Source of the DNA: Curtobacterium sp. SGAir0471 | Lineage (GTDB): Bacteria > Actinomycetota > Actinomycetes > Actinomycetales > Microbacteriaceae | Direction: 5' to 3' | NCBI RefSeq assembly: GCF_005490985.1 | Contig: NZ_CP027869.1 | Location: forward strand, 1,426,001-1,490,000 | DNA: 64,000 nucleotides | Part shown: piece by piece, positions 1 to 7,608 of the stretch | Layout of the letters: each line of letters starts with the position of its first letter | Numbering within the stretch: position 1 is the first letter of the stretch | Made by a program: the position numbers and the translations under genes | The notes under the pieces: model-generated | Databases searched by the model: none | What the model was told of the DNA's origin: nothing | What the model saw: only the letters and a program-made list of their open reading frames with translations

Positions 1-73
1 TTGCTGTCCGTAGCTCATGCCGTGAGCGTACCGGCGCAGGCCCCCGCGGTCCCGGTCGGTCGGTGGTCGGGCG

Positions 74-105
74 TAGGATCAGCAGTCGACACGTCCGAGT
101 GCCAG
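74..105 (+). promoter_or_regulatory. hrcA promoter with degenerate CIRCE-like operator
   Basis: A -10-like TAGGAT lies at 74-79. Directly behind it, TCAGCAGTC (79-87), a 9-nt spacer and GAGTGCCAG (97-105) match the CIRCE consensus TTAGCACTC-N9-GAGTGCTAA at 7 of 9 positions in each half with the exact spacing. CIRCE is the operator of HrcA, encoded just downstream, so autoregulation is plausible. The match is imperfect; confidence is moderate. Confidence 0.5.
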
Positions 106-126
106 CATCGAACGGAAGGGGTCCGG

Positions 127-1149
127 ATGGTCAGCGAACGCTCCCTCGAGGTCCTCAAGGCCATCGTGCGGGACTACGTCGCATCGCGGGAGCCCGTCGG
201 CTCGAAGACGATCGTCGAGCGCCACGCCTTCGGGGTCAGCGCGGCGACGATCCGCAACGACATGGCGCAGCTCGAGGACGAGCAGCTCATCGCGGCGCCG
301 CACACGTCGTCCGGCCGGGTCCCGACGGACAAGGGCTACCGGGTCTTCGTCGACCACCTCGCGGCCGCGCGGCCGCTGTCGAGCGCGCAACGGCACGCGA
401 TCGAGACCTTCCTCGGCACGCCGAACGACCTCGACGAGGTCCTCGGGCGCACCGTGCGCCTGCTCAGCCAGCTCACGAACCAGGTCGCGCTCGTGCAGTA
501 CCCGTCGATGGTGCGCGCCCGCGTGCAGCACGTCGAGCTCGTCCGGCTCGGTGACACCCGGCTCATGGTCGTCCTCATCACGGACACCGCCCGGGTCGAG
601 CAGCGCGTGGTCGAGACCGACGTCCCCCTCGACGAGGACTCCCTCACCGAGCTCCGCACCGTGGTGAACGGCGCGAGCGTCGGACTCCTGCTGCAGGACG
701 TGCCCCGGGCCCTGCGCGCAGTGCCGCAGCAGCTCCGCCCGGACGCGCAGGCGCTCGGTGGGGTCGTCGTCGCGACGCTCATCGAGCAGGTGGCTGCGAA
801 CCGCCAGGACCGCCTGGTGATGGCCGGCGCGGCGAACCTGGCGAAGAGCGAGCGGGACTTCTCCGGCGGCCTGTTCCCCGTGCTCGAGGCGATCGAGGAA
901 CAGGTGACCCTGCTCCGGTTGTTCGGCGAGATGCAGGTGGACGACGTGGCCGTGGCCGCGAGCATCGGCGCCGAGAACGCCGAGTACGGCCTCGACGCGA
1001 CGAGCATCGTGGCCGGCGGGTACCTCGCCGGCGGCGGGGCGGTCGCCCGACTGGGCGTCCTGGGCCCGACCCGCATGGACTACGGCACGAACATGGCCGC
1101 CGTCCGCGCGGTCGCACGGTACCTGTCCAAGCTGCTGGGCGAACATTGA
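127..1149 (+). CDS. hrcA: Heat-inducible transcription repressor HrcA
   Basis: HrcA is the DNA-binding repressor of class I heat-shock genes; it binds CIRCE operators and is kept active by the GroEL system. The 340-residue product has the usual family length. It opens with a winged helix-turn-helix (about residues 1-90, with the SAATIRNDMAQLEDE and SGRVPTDKGYRVFVD signatures), followed by the GAF-like dimerisation region and the C-terminal helical part. I chose ATG 127 because GGAAGGGG sits 6-12 nt upstream; an open frame extends to base 1 but adds non-family sequence. It is followed by dnaJ after 111 nt, the standard actinobacterial hrcA-dnaJ pairing. A degenerate CIRCE-like element lies at 79-105. 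Confidence 0.97.
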   Translation: MVSERSLEVLKAIVRDYVASREPVGSKTIVERHAFGVSAATIRNDMAQLEDEQLIAAPHTSSGRVPTDKGYRVFVDHLAAARPLSSAQRHAIETFLGTPNDLDEVLGRTVRLLSQLTNQVALVQYPSMVRARVQHVELVRLGDTRLMVVLITDTARVEQRVVETDVPLDEDSLTELRTVVNGASVGLLLQDVPRALRAVPQQLRPDAQALGGVVVATLIEQVAANRQDRLVMAGAANLAKSERDFSGGLFPVLEAIEEQVTLLRLFGEMQVDDVAVAASIGAENAEYGLDATSIVAGGYLAGGGAVARLGVLGPTRMDYGTNMAAVRAVARYLSKLLGEH

Positions 1150-1260
1150 CCGGACCACGCGCCCGACGCGCGGTGTCCTGCGGACCGGCTCCGCGCCTCC
1201 AGACCGATCTGCGGCGACCGCCGCGACCCACCGACCGAACCGAAACCGACTGAGGGAACC

Positions 1261-2373
1261 GTGGCAGACCACTACGACGTCCTCGGCGTCCAGCCGGACG
1301 CCTCCGATGCCGACATCAAGAAGGCCTACCGACGGCTGGCGCGCGAGCTGCACCCGGACGTCAACCCGAGCCCGGACGCGGCCGAGCGCTTCAAGGACGT
1401 GACGCACGCGTACGACGTGCTGAGCGACCCGGAGCAGCGCCGGCGCTACGACGCCGGGCCGCAGGCCGACAGCCCCTTCGGCGGCGGCGCCGGCGGGTTC
1501 AGCGACATCTTCGACGCCTTCTTCGGCGGCGGGGGCGGCGGTGGACGTGGCAACGGTCCGCGGAGCCGGGCCGAGCGCGGACAGGACGCCCTGCTGCGCA
1601 TCGAGGTCGACCTGGACGAGGTCGTCTTCGGCACGCACAAGGACGTCGAGGTCGACACGGCCGTCGTCTGCGAGACCTGCAACGGCTCGTGCTGCGCGCC
1701 GGGGACGAGCCCGCGCACCTGCGACATCTGCGGCGGCTCCGGGCACATCCAGCGCCAGGTCCGCTCCCTGCTGGGCAACGTCGTGACGAGCGCCCCCTGC
1801 GGGACGTGCCGCGGCTACGGCACCGTCATCCCGAGCCCCTGCCCGACGTGCCAGGGACAGGGCCGCGTCCGCGCGCGCCGCACCATCCCCGTCGACGTGC
1901 CCGCGGGTGTCGAGACCGGGCTCCGGCTGCAGATGCCCGGACAGGGCGAGGTCGGCCCGGCCGGCGGTCCCTCGGGTGACCTCTACCTCGAGGTCAAGGT
2001 GCGCCACCACGACGTCTACAGCCGTGACGGCGACGACCTGCTCGCGACGCTCGAGGTCCAGATGACCGATGCGATCCTCGGTGCCCACACCACGATCGAC
2101 GGGCTCGACGGGCCGGTCGAGCTCGAGATCCGTCCGGGCGTGCAGAGCGCCGACGTCCTGGTGATCAAGGACCGCGGCGTGACCAAGCTGCGCGGCAACG
2201 GACGAGGCGACCTCCGCGTCGGGGTGCAGGTCGTGACGCCGACGAAGCTCTCCCACAAGGAGCGTGGACTGGTCGAGCAGCTCGCGAAGTCCCACAGGGC
2301 ACCGGGACCGCAGCTCGCGCGCTTCCAGCAGGGCATGTTCGGCAAGCTCCGCGACCGCTTCTTCAACTTCTGA
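1261..2373 (+). CDS. dnaJ: Chaperone protein DnaJ (DnaJ2 type)
   Basis: DnaJ stimulates the ATPase of DnaK and delivers unfolded clients. The 370-residue protein has a J domain (residues 1-65) with the HPD tripeptide in RELHPDVNP, a Gly/Phe linker (about 75-100), a zinc-finger region (about 138-205) with four CxxCxGxG-like repeats, and two C-terminal beta-barrel domains. The first zinc repeat reads CETCNGSC, so its final Gly is replaced by Cys. The start is GTG with GAGGGA upstream. Its TGA overlaps the ATG of rsmE by one base, implying translational coupling. Pairing with hrcA marks this as the HrcA-linked second DnaJ of actinobacteria rather than the dnaK-grpE-dnaJ copy. Confidence 0.96.
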   Translation: MADHYDVLGVQPDASDADIKKAYRRLARELHPDVNPSPDAAERFKDVTHAYDVLSDPEQRRRYDAGPQADSPFGGGAGGFSDIFDAFFGGGGGGGRGNGPRSRAERGQDALLRIEVDLDEVVFGTHKDVEVDTAVVCETCNGSCCAPGTSPRTCDICGGSGHIQRQVRSLLGNVVTSAPCGTCRGYGTVIPSPCPTCQGQGRVRARRTIPVDVPAGVETGLRLQMPGQGEVGPAGGPSGDLYLEVKVRHHDVYSRDGDDLLATLEVQMTDAILGAHTTIDGLDGPVELEIRPGVQSADVLVIKDRGVTKLRGNGRGDLRVGVQVVTPTKLSHKERGLVEQLAKSHRAPGPQLARFQQGMFGKLRDRFFNF

Positions 2374-3248
2374 TGGCCTCGCTCCACCTGGTCGAGCCGG
2401 GCGGGCTCGACGGCGTCGGTGTCGGCGACCCGGTGTCGCTCGACGGCGCCGAGGGGCGGCACGCGGTGTCCGTCGCGCGGGTCCGCGTCGGCGAGACGCT
2501 GCGCATCGCGGACGGGCGCGGGACGGTCGTGACCGGTGCGGTGGTCGCGACGGGCAAGGACTCGTTGACGCTGACCGTGTCCGACGTCTCGGTCGACGCG
2601 GCTCCGCGCCCCGCGCTGGTGCTCGTGCAGGCGCTCGCGAAGGGCGGACGGGACGAGATGGCGGTGCAGGCCGCGACCGAGATCGGCGTCGACCGGATCG
2701 TCCCCTGGTCGGCCGCGCGGAGCGTGTCCCGGTGGGACGGTGCGAAGGTCGAGAAGGGTCGCGCCCGGTGGGCGGCGATCGCCCAGGAGGCCGCGAAGCA
2801 GGCGGTCCGTTCGCGCGTCCCGTCGGTGGACGCGCCGGTGACGACGACGCAGCTGGCCGGGCTGGTCGGCTCGTCGTCGGGTGGTGCCGCATCGTCGGGT
2901 GCCGTCCCGTCGTCCGGGGCTGCCCGGTCGTCGGGTGCTGTCCCGTCGTCGGGTGCTGTCCCGTCGTCGGGTGCTGTCCCGTCGTCGGACGTCGGCCGGG
3001 AGGCGCGGCGTGCGGTGGTCGTGCTGGACCCGGTGGGTGCGGTGCGGCTCTCGGCGTGGGAGCCGCCCGCGGACGTCGACGAGATCGTCCTGGTGGTCGG
3101 CCCGGAGGGCGGCATCGACGGATCCGAGTTCGACCGGCTCGAGGCCGCCGGTGCGGTCCGGGTGCGGCTCGGTGACACCGTGCTCCGCACATCGACCGCC
3201 GGGCCTGCGGCCCTGGCGGTCTTGCAGACCCGGCTCGGGCGCTGGTAG
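2373..3248 (+). CDS. rsmE: 16S rRNA m3U1498 methyltransferase RsmE with low-complexity insert
   Basis: RsmE methylates N3 of U1498 in 16S rRNA using SAM. The C-terminal SPOUT trefoil-knot signature is clear (GPEGGIDGSEF, then RLGDTVLRTSTAGPAAL). The N-terminal PUA-like domain (about 1-75) carries RHAVSVARVRVGE. At 291 residues it is some 40 longer than typical RsmE. The excess is an insertion at about residues 166-206, made of repeated (V)PSSGA units and encoded by 18-bp tandem repeats at 2927-2980 with degenerate flanks. The insert falls between catalytic blocks and is probably a surface loop. It is coupled to dnaJ by a TGATG overlap. Confidence 0.95.
   Translation: MASLHLVEPGGLDGVGVGDPVSLDGAEGRHAVSVARVRVGETLRIADGRGTVVTGAVVATGKDSLTLTVSDVSVDAAPRPALVLVQALAKGGRDEMAVQAATEIGVDRIVPWSAARSVSRWDGAKVEKGRARWAAIAQEAAKQAVRSRVPSVDAPVTTTQLAGLVGSSSGGAASSGAVPSSGAARSSGAVPSSGAVPSSGAVPSSDVGREARRAVVVLDPVGAVRLSAWEPPADVDEIVLVVGPEGGIDGSEFDRLEAAGAVRVRLGDTVLRTSTAGPAALAVLQTRLGRW
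2871..2990 (+). repeat. 18-bp in-frame tandem repeat inside rsmE
   Basis: Three identical copies of GTCGTCGGGTGCTGTCCC occupy 2927-2944, 2945-2962 and 2963-2980, flanked by several diverged copies from about 2871. The unit is a multiple of three, so copy-number change would lengthen or shorten the protein loop without frameshift. Confidence 0.95.
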
Positions 3249-3280
3249 CGGCGTCGGAGGCGGGTCCTACGATGGACACC

Positions 3281-3637
3281 ATGAGCAGCAGCGAGCCGAG
3301 CATCTTCTCGAAGATCGTCGCGCGCGAGGTCCCGGCGACGATCGTGGCCGAGGACGACCGGGTGATCGCCTTCGAGGACATCGCGCCCAAGGCGCCCGTC
3401 CACGTGCTCGTGGTGCCCAAGACCGAGCAGTACCGCGACGTCTCCGAGCTCGCCGCCGGCGACCCGGAGCTGCTCGCACACGTCGTCGCCACCGCCCGTC
3501 GCATCGCCGACGAGCGGTCCGGTGGCCAGTTCCGTCTCGTCTTCAACACCGGCGAAGCCGCCGGTCAGACCGTGTTCCACGTGCACGCGCACGTCCTCGC
3601 AGGTGATCTGCACGAAGGGAATCTCCTTGCCGGTTGA
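3281..3637 (+). CDS. HIT-family nucleotide-binding protein (HinT-like)
   Basis: Histidine-triad hydrolases act on phosphoramidates and nucleotidyl conjugates such as AMP-lysine. The signature HVHAHVLAG is at the C-terminus, and SIFSKIVAREVPATIV is the usual N-terminal motif. I prefer ATG 3281 (118 residues) to ATG 3272, because a -10-like TACGAT spans 3268-3273 and would overlap the upstream codon; transcription would then begin at or just before the start codon. The 3' end overlaps the TTG start of phoH. It sits in the ribosome-maturation gene run but its own substrate cannot be read from sequence. Confidence 0.92.
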   Translation: MSSSEPSIFSKIVAREVPATIVAEDDRVIAFEDIAPKAPVHVLVVPKTEQYRDVSELAAGDPELLAHVVATARRIADERSGGQFRLVFNTGEAAGQTVFHVHAHVLAGDLHEGNLLAG

Positions 3638-4808
3638 CGAACCCGTCCGTCCCGAACCCACCCAGCCCGGGGCCGACCGCCCCGTGGCGCGTCCCGTGAC
3701 CGACCCGTCGGACGTCACCGTCGACATCCAGGTCGACGGCATCGCCATGGTGCAGCTCCTCGGCCCGCAGGACCGCCTGCTCAAGACGGTCGAACGCCAG
3801 TACCCGGGCGTCCGGGTGCTCGTCCGCGGGAACGAGGTGTCCCTGACCGGTGCCGAGCGCGACGTCGCCCGCGCACACGCCCTCGTCGACGAACTCGTCG
3901 CCATGGTGAAGCGCGGCCAGGACATCGGCCCGGCCGACATCCCGACGTCGGCGCGCATCCTCGACGAGGACCGCAAGCCCTCGGACACCTTCGGCACGCC
4001 GATCGTCTCGAGCCGCGGCAAGTCCGTGCGCCCGAAGACCGACGGGCAGCGTGCCTACGTCGACGCGATCGACCAGCACACCATCACCTTCGGCATCGGG
4101 CCGGCCGGTACGGGCAAGACCTACCTGGCGATGGCCAAGGCCGTCCAGGCGCTCCAGCGGCGTGAGGTCACGCGCATCATCCTGACCCGTCCCGCGGTCG
4201 AGGCGGGGGAGCGGCTCGGGTTCCTGCCGGGCACCCTGACCGACAAGATCGACCCGTACCTGCGACCGCTGTACGACGCGCTCAACGAGATGATGGACCC
4301 CGAGCTGGTGCCGAAGCTGCTCGCGGCCGGCACGGTCGAGGTCGCACCGCTGGCGTACATGCGCGGCCGGACGCTGAACGACTCGTTCGTCATCCTCGAC
4401 GAGGCGCAGAACACCACGCCCGAGCAGATGAAGATGTTCCTGACGCGCCTCGGCTTCGGCTCGAAGATGGTCGTCACGGGTGACATCACCCAGGTCGACC
4501 TGCCCGGCAACCTGTCCGGTCTCCGGCTCGTCACCCGCATCCTGGGCGACGTCGACGACATCCACTTCGCCCGGCTCGGCAGCGAGGACGTCGTCCGGCA
4601 CACCCTGGTCGGTCGGATCGTCGACGCCTACACGGTGTACGACGAGGAACGGCTGGCGGAGCAGGCCGGGCACCGACCCGGCGGCCGCGGGACCGCTCCG
4701 GTGGGCAACCCCGAGGGGGCGAACCGCGCCGAGCGCCGCGGGCGCCCACCGCAGGACCGCCAGCCGTCCCCGTACCCCCAGAACGACGCCCGAGGAGGCA
4801 ACCGGTGA
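3627..4808 (+). CDS. phoH: PhoH-family ATPase (YbeZ/PhoH-like)
   Basis: PhoH-like proteins are P-loop NTPases, genetically linked to the YbeY endonuclease and thought to act in RNA and ribosome maturation. In the 393-residue product an N-terminal KH-like region (about 30-100) precedes the ATPase. Walker A is GPAGTGKT (158-165) and Walker B is SFVILDEAQN (about 250). I chose TTG 3627 because GAAGGGA (3614-3620) is correctly spaced and the start overlaps the HIT gene stop; the longer open frame upstream codes the HIT protein in another phase. It is followed by ybeY with a GTGA overlap. The C-terminal 40 residues are Arg/Pro-rich and probably disordered. Confidence 0.94.
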   Translation: MPVDEPVRPEPTQPGADRPVARPVTDPSDVTVDIQVDGIAMVQLLGPQDRLLKTVERQYPGVRVLVRGNEVSLTGAERDVARAHALVDELVAMVKRGQDIGPADIPTSARILDEDRKPSDTFGTPIVSSRGKSVRPKTDGQRAYVDAIDQHTITFGIGPAGTGKTYLAMAKAVQALQRREVTRIILTRPAVEAGERLGFLPGTLTDKIDPYLRPLYDALNEMMDPELVPKLLAAGTVEVAPLAYMRGRTLNDSFVILDEAQNTTPEQMKMFLTRLGFGSKMVVTGDITQVDLPGNLSGLRLVTRILGDVDDIHFARLGSEDVVRHTLVGRIVDAYTVYDEERLAEQAGHRPGGRGTAPVGNPEGANRAERRGRPPQDRQPSPYPQNDARGGNR

Positions 4809-5266
4809 GCATCGAGCTCAACAACGAGTCCGGGGTCGAGGTCGACGAGCAGGCGATCCAGCGCCTCGCCGCCTTCGCCCTCGACGCGCTGCACGTCCAC
4901 GCGGACGCCGAGCTCGCGATCGTCCTCGTCGACGAGGGGGCGATGGAGCAGCTGCACGTCCGGTGGATGGACGAGCCGGGGCCGACGGACGTCCTCAGCT
5001 TCCCGATGGACGAGCTCCGCCCCGGGACCGAGGACGAGCCGACGCCGGCCGGGCTGCTCGGCGACATCGTCGTGTGCCCGCAGGTCGCGGCGGAGCAGGC
5101 GAGGACCGCGGGGCACACCACGACCGACGAGATGCTGCTCCTCACCTGCCACGGCATCCTGCACCTGCTCGGGTTCGACCACGCCGAGCCGGAGGAGAAG
5201 GCCGAGATGTTCGGGCTGCAGGGCGAGATCCTCTCCGCCTTCGCCGCGCAGCGCCGCGGGCGGTGA
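4805..5266 (+). CDS. ybeY: Endoribonuclease YbeY (rRNA maturation)
   Basis: YbeY is a zinc-dependent endoribonuclease needed for 16S rRNA 3'-end processing and 70S quality control. The metal motif HGILHLLGFDH lies near residue 118-128 of the 153-residue protein, preceded by the conserved TDVLSFP. The GTG start overlaps the phoH TGA by four bases and is served by GAGGAGG at 4792-4798. The phoH-ybeY-CNNM/CBS-era order is a conserved bacterial block. Confidence 0.97.
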   Translation: MSIELNNESGVEVDEQAIQRLAAFALDALHVHADAELAIVLVDEGAMEQLHVRWMDEPGPTDVLSFPMDELRPGTEDEPTPAGLLGDIVVCPQVAAEQARTAGHTTTDEMLLLTCHGILHLLGFDHAEPEEKAEMFGLQGEILSAFAAQRRGR

Positions 5267-5270
5267 CCTG

Positions 5271-6593
5271 ATGGTGCTCGTCGCCGTCCTGCTCGCGGTG
5301 GCGTTCGTGCTGGTCGTCGTCGGCGGTCTGCTCGCCGCGTCCGACGCCGCGCTGACCGTGCTGTCCCGCGCCGACCTCGACGAGATCGCGCGCGGCAGCC
5401 GCAACCGTCGTGCGATCGAGGCCGTGGCCGACGACGTCGGCGCGCACGTCAACGCGCTGAACTTCGTCCGGGTGCTCGCCGAGACCGCCGCCGCGGTGCT
5501 CGTCACGATCGCCCTCGTCACGGTGTTCGACACCTGGTGGGTGGCGCTGATCGTGTCCGCGGCGATCATGACGGCCGTGTCGTTCGTGCTCGTCGGGTCG
5601 AGCCCGCGCAGCGTCGGACGCGCCCACGCCGAGCGGCTCATCGGGGCGACCGGCGGTCTCGTGCGCGCCGTCCGCATCGTGCTCGGCCCGCTCGCCGGCC
5701 TGCTCGTGGCGATCGGCGACCGTGTCACGCCCGGGCGCGGACGCAGCGCGTCGACGGTCTCGAGCGAGGAGCAGTTGCTGTCGCTCGTCGACGAGGCGAC
5801 CGAGAGCAACGTGCTCGAACAGGACGACCGCGAACTCATCCACTCGGTCTTCGAGTTCAGCGACACGCTGGTGCGCGAGGTCATGGTGCCCCGCACCGAC
5901 ATGCTCACCGTGGACGGCACAGCCACGCTCGCCGCCGGGATGGAACGCTTCCTCGTCGCCGGGGTCTCGCGGATGCCCGTCACCGGCAAGGACAGCGACG
6001 ACGTGCTCGGCGTGCTCTACCTGCGTGACGTGTCGCGTGCGCTGTACGAGCGGCCGGGCAGCGAGCGCGAACCGGTGACGACCCTGCTGCGACCGGCCGA
6101 GTTCGTCCCCGAGTCGAAGCCTGCGGACGACACCCTGCGGCACATGCAGGTCGCGAAGAACCACCTGGTGCTCGTCGTCGACGAGTACGGCGGTGTCGCC
6201 GGGCTGGTCACGATGGAGGACCTGATCGAGGAACTCGTCGGGGACATCTCCGACGAGTATGACCGCACCGTCGTCGACCGCACCGAGGTCGGCCCGGGGG
6301 TCTGGCGGATCTCCGCGCGCATGCCGATCGACGAGCTCGGCGACCTGTTCGGCATCGAGCTCGAGGACGACGACGTCGACACCGCCGGCGGCCTGCTCAC
6401 GAAGGAGCTCGGTCGGCTGCCGGTCCGCGGCGAGCAGGTCACCGTCTCCGGGCTCGAGCTCACGGCCGACCGGGTCGAGGGCAAGCGCCGCCACCTGATC
6501 ACCGTCCTCGCCGAGCGGAGCGCCGCACTGCAGGACGCCGAGGACGCCCTCGACGACACCACTCCGAGCACGACGGGAACACCGAACGCATGA
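5271..6593 (+). CDS. CNNM/CBS-domain membrane protein (HlyC/CorC family)
   Basis: These proteins are linked to magnesium and cobalt handling (CorB/CorC/CNNM). The 440-residue protein has an N-terminal DUF21 membrane domain with about four hydrophobic segments (about residues 1-145), a CBS pair (about 200-325; VREVMVPRTDML, then VVDEYGGVAGLVTMEDLIEE), and a C-terminal CorC/HlyC-associated domain (about 340-420). The start lies 4 nt after ybeY and its stop overlaps the era ATG, so it is co-translated in the ribosome-maturation run. Ion specificity is unknown. Confidence 0.93.
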   Translation: MVLVAVLLAVAFVLVVVGGLLAASDAALTVLSRADLDEIARGSRNRRAIEAVADDVGAHVNALNFVRVLAETAAAVLVTIALVTVFDTWWVALIVSAAIMTAVSFVLVGSSPRSVGRAHAERLIGATGGLVRAVRIVLGPLAGLLVAIGDRVTPGRGRSASTVSSEEQLLSLVDEATESNVLEQDDRELIHSVFEFSDTLVREVMVPRTDMLTVDGTATLAAGMERFLVAGVSRMPVTGKDSDDVLGVLYLRDVSRALYERPGSEREPVTTLLRPAEFVPESKPADDTLRHMQVAKNHLVLVVDEYGGVAGLVTMEDLIEELVGDISDEYDRTVVDRTEVGPGVWRISARMPIDELGDLFGIELEDDDVDTAGGLLTKELGRLPVRGEQVTVSGLELTADRVEGKRRHLITVLAERSAALQDAEDALDDTTPSTTGTPNA

Positions 6594-7552
6594 CCGAGCA
6601 CGAACCCGACCACGGCACCGACACGGGCACGACCGACGACGCGACGACGCAGCCGTACCGCGCGGGCTTCGTCTCCTTCGTGGGACGTCCGAACGTCGGC
6701 AAGTCGACGCTGACGAACGCGCTGGTCGGCGAGAAGGTGGCGATCACCTCGTCGAAGCCGCAGACCACGCGACGTGCGATCCGCGGCGTGGTCCACCGGA
6801 CCGACGGCCAGGTCATCATCGTCGACACACCGGGTGTGCACCGCCCCCGCACCCTGCTCGGCGAGCGGCTGAACGACCTGGTGCAGTCGACGCTCGGCGA
6901 CGTGGACGTGATCGGCTTCTGCGTCCCGGCGAACGAGCCGATCGGGCCCGGCGACAAGTTCATCAACGAGTCGCTCGACCAGTACCCCCGGGCGAAGAAG
7001 ATCGCCATCGTCACGAAGATCGACCGCACGCCGAAGGACCGCGTCGGCGAGCAGCTCCTCGCGGTGTCGCAGCTGCGGGACTGGGACGCCATCGTGCCGA
7101 CCTCGGGTACGAAGGGGCTGCAGCTCGAGGCCCTGCTCGGGGAGATCACGAAGCTGCTGCCCGAATCGCCGCAGCTCTACGACGCGTCCACCGTGACCGA
7201 GGAGACCGACGAGGACCGCATCGCCGAGCTCATCCGCGAAGCCGCCCTCGAGGGGGTGCGCGACGAGCTGCCGCACTCGCTCGCGGTGGTCATCGAGGAC
7301 GTCGTCGAGCCGGACGAGGACGACGACCCGGACGGACCCCTGAGGATCTTCGCGAACCTGTTCGTCGAGCGCGACAGCCAGAAGGCCATCGTCATCGGTC
7401 GGGGCGGGGAGCGGCTCAAGGACGTCGGATCCCGAGCGCGCGCCGAGATCGAGTCCCTGCTCGCCGGCCGCCACGTGTACCTCAACATCCGCGTGAAGGT
7501 CGCGAAGGAGTGGCAGCGCGACCCGAAGCAGCTCGGACGCCTCGGCTTCTGA
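6590..7552 (+). CDS. era: GTPase Era
   Basis: Era is the essential GTPase that binds the 3' end of 16S rRNA during 30S assembly. The 320-residue protein shows G1 GRPNVGKS, G3 DTPG, a G4 motif reading TKID where most bacteria have NKxD, and the C-terminal KH domain (VIGRGGERLKDVGSRAR). A Ser/Thr substitution of the G4 Asn is seen in actinobacterial Era, so this is not taken as loss of function. An Asp/Thr-rich tail of about 20 residues precedes the G domain. The ATG overlaps the upstream stop. Confidence 0.97.
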   Translation: MTEHEPDHGTDTGTTDDATTQPYRAGFVSFVGRPNVGKSTLTNALVGEKVAITSSKPQTTRRAIRGVVHRTDGQVIIVDTPGVHRPRTLLGERLNDLVQSTLGDVDVIGFCVPANEPIGPGDKFINESLDQYPRAKKIAIVTKIDRTPKDRVGEQLLAVSQLRDWDAIVPTSGTKGLQLEALLGEITKLLPESPQLYDASTVTEETDEDRIAELIREAALEGVRDELPHSLAVVIEDVVEPDEDDDPDGPLRIFANLFVERDSQKAIVIGRGGERLKDVGSRARAEIESLLAGRHVYLNIRVKVAKEWQRDPKQLGRLGF

Positions 7553-7596
7553 CCGGGGTCATCCCCTGGTCGGACGCGCGCCGCCCGGCCGGGCCG

Positions 7597-7602
7597 TAGC
7601 GT
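7597..7602 (+). promoter_or_regulatory. -10 box for histidine kinase gene (leaderless)
   Basis: TAGCGT ends six bases before GTG 7609, placing the transcription start on the start codon. GTCATCC at 7558-7564 lies about 45-51 nt upstream of it. Confidence 0.5.
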
Positions 7603-7608
7603 GGGGTG

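Noticed and set aside
79..3549. A 1156-residue open frame on the minus strand opposite hrcA-dnaJ-rsmE
   Set aside because: Arg/Ala/Pro-rich translation typical of antisense frames in GC-rich genes; the plus-strand genes have clear family motifs.
7009..7026. Era as a degenerate GTPase because G4 is TKID
   Set aside because: All other motifs and the KH domain are intact, and a Ser/Thr at this place occurs in actinobacterial Era proteins.
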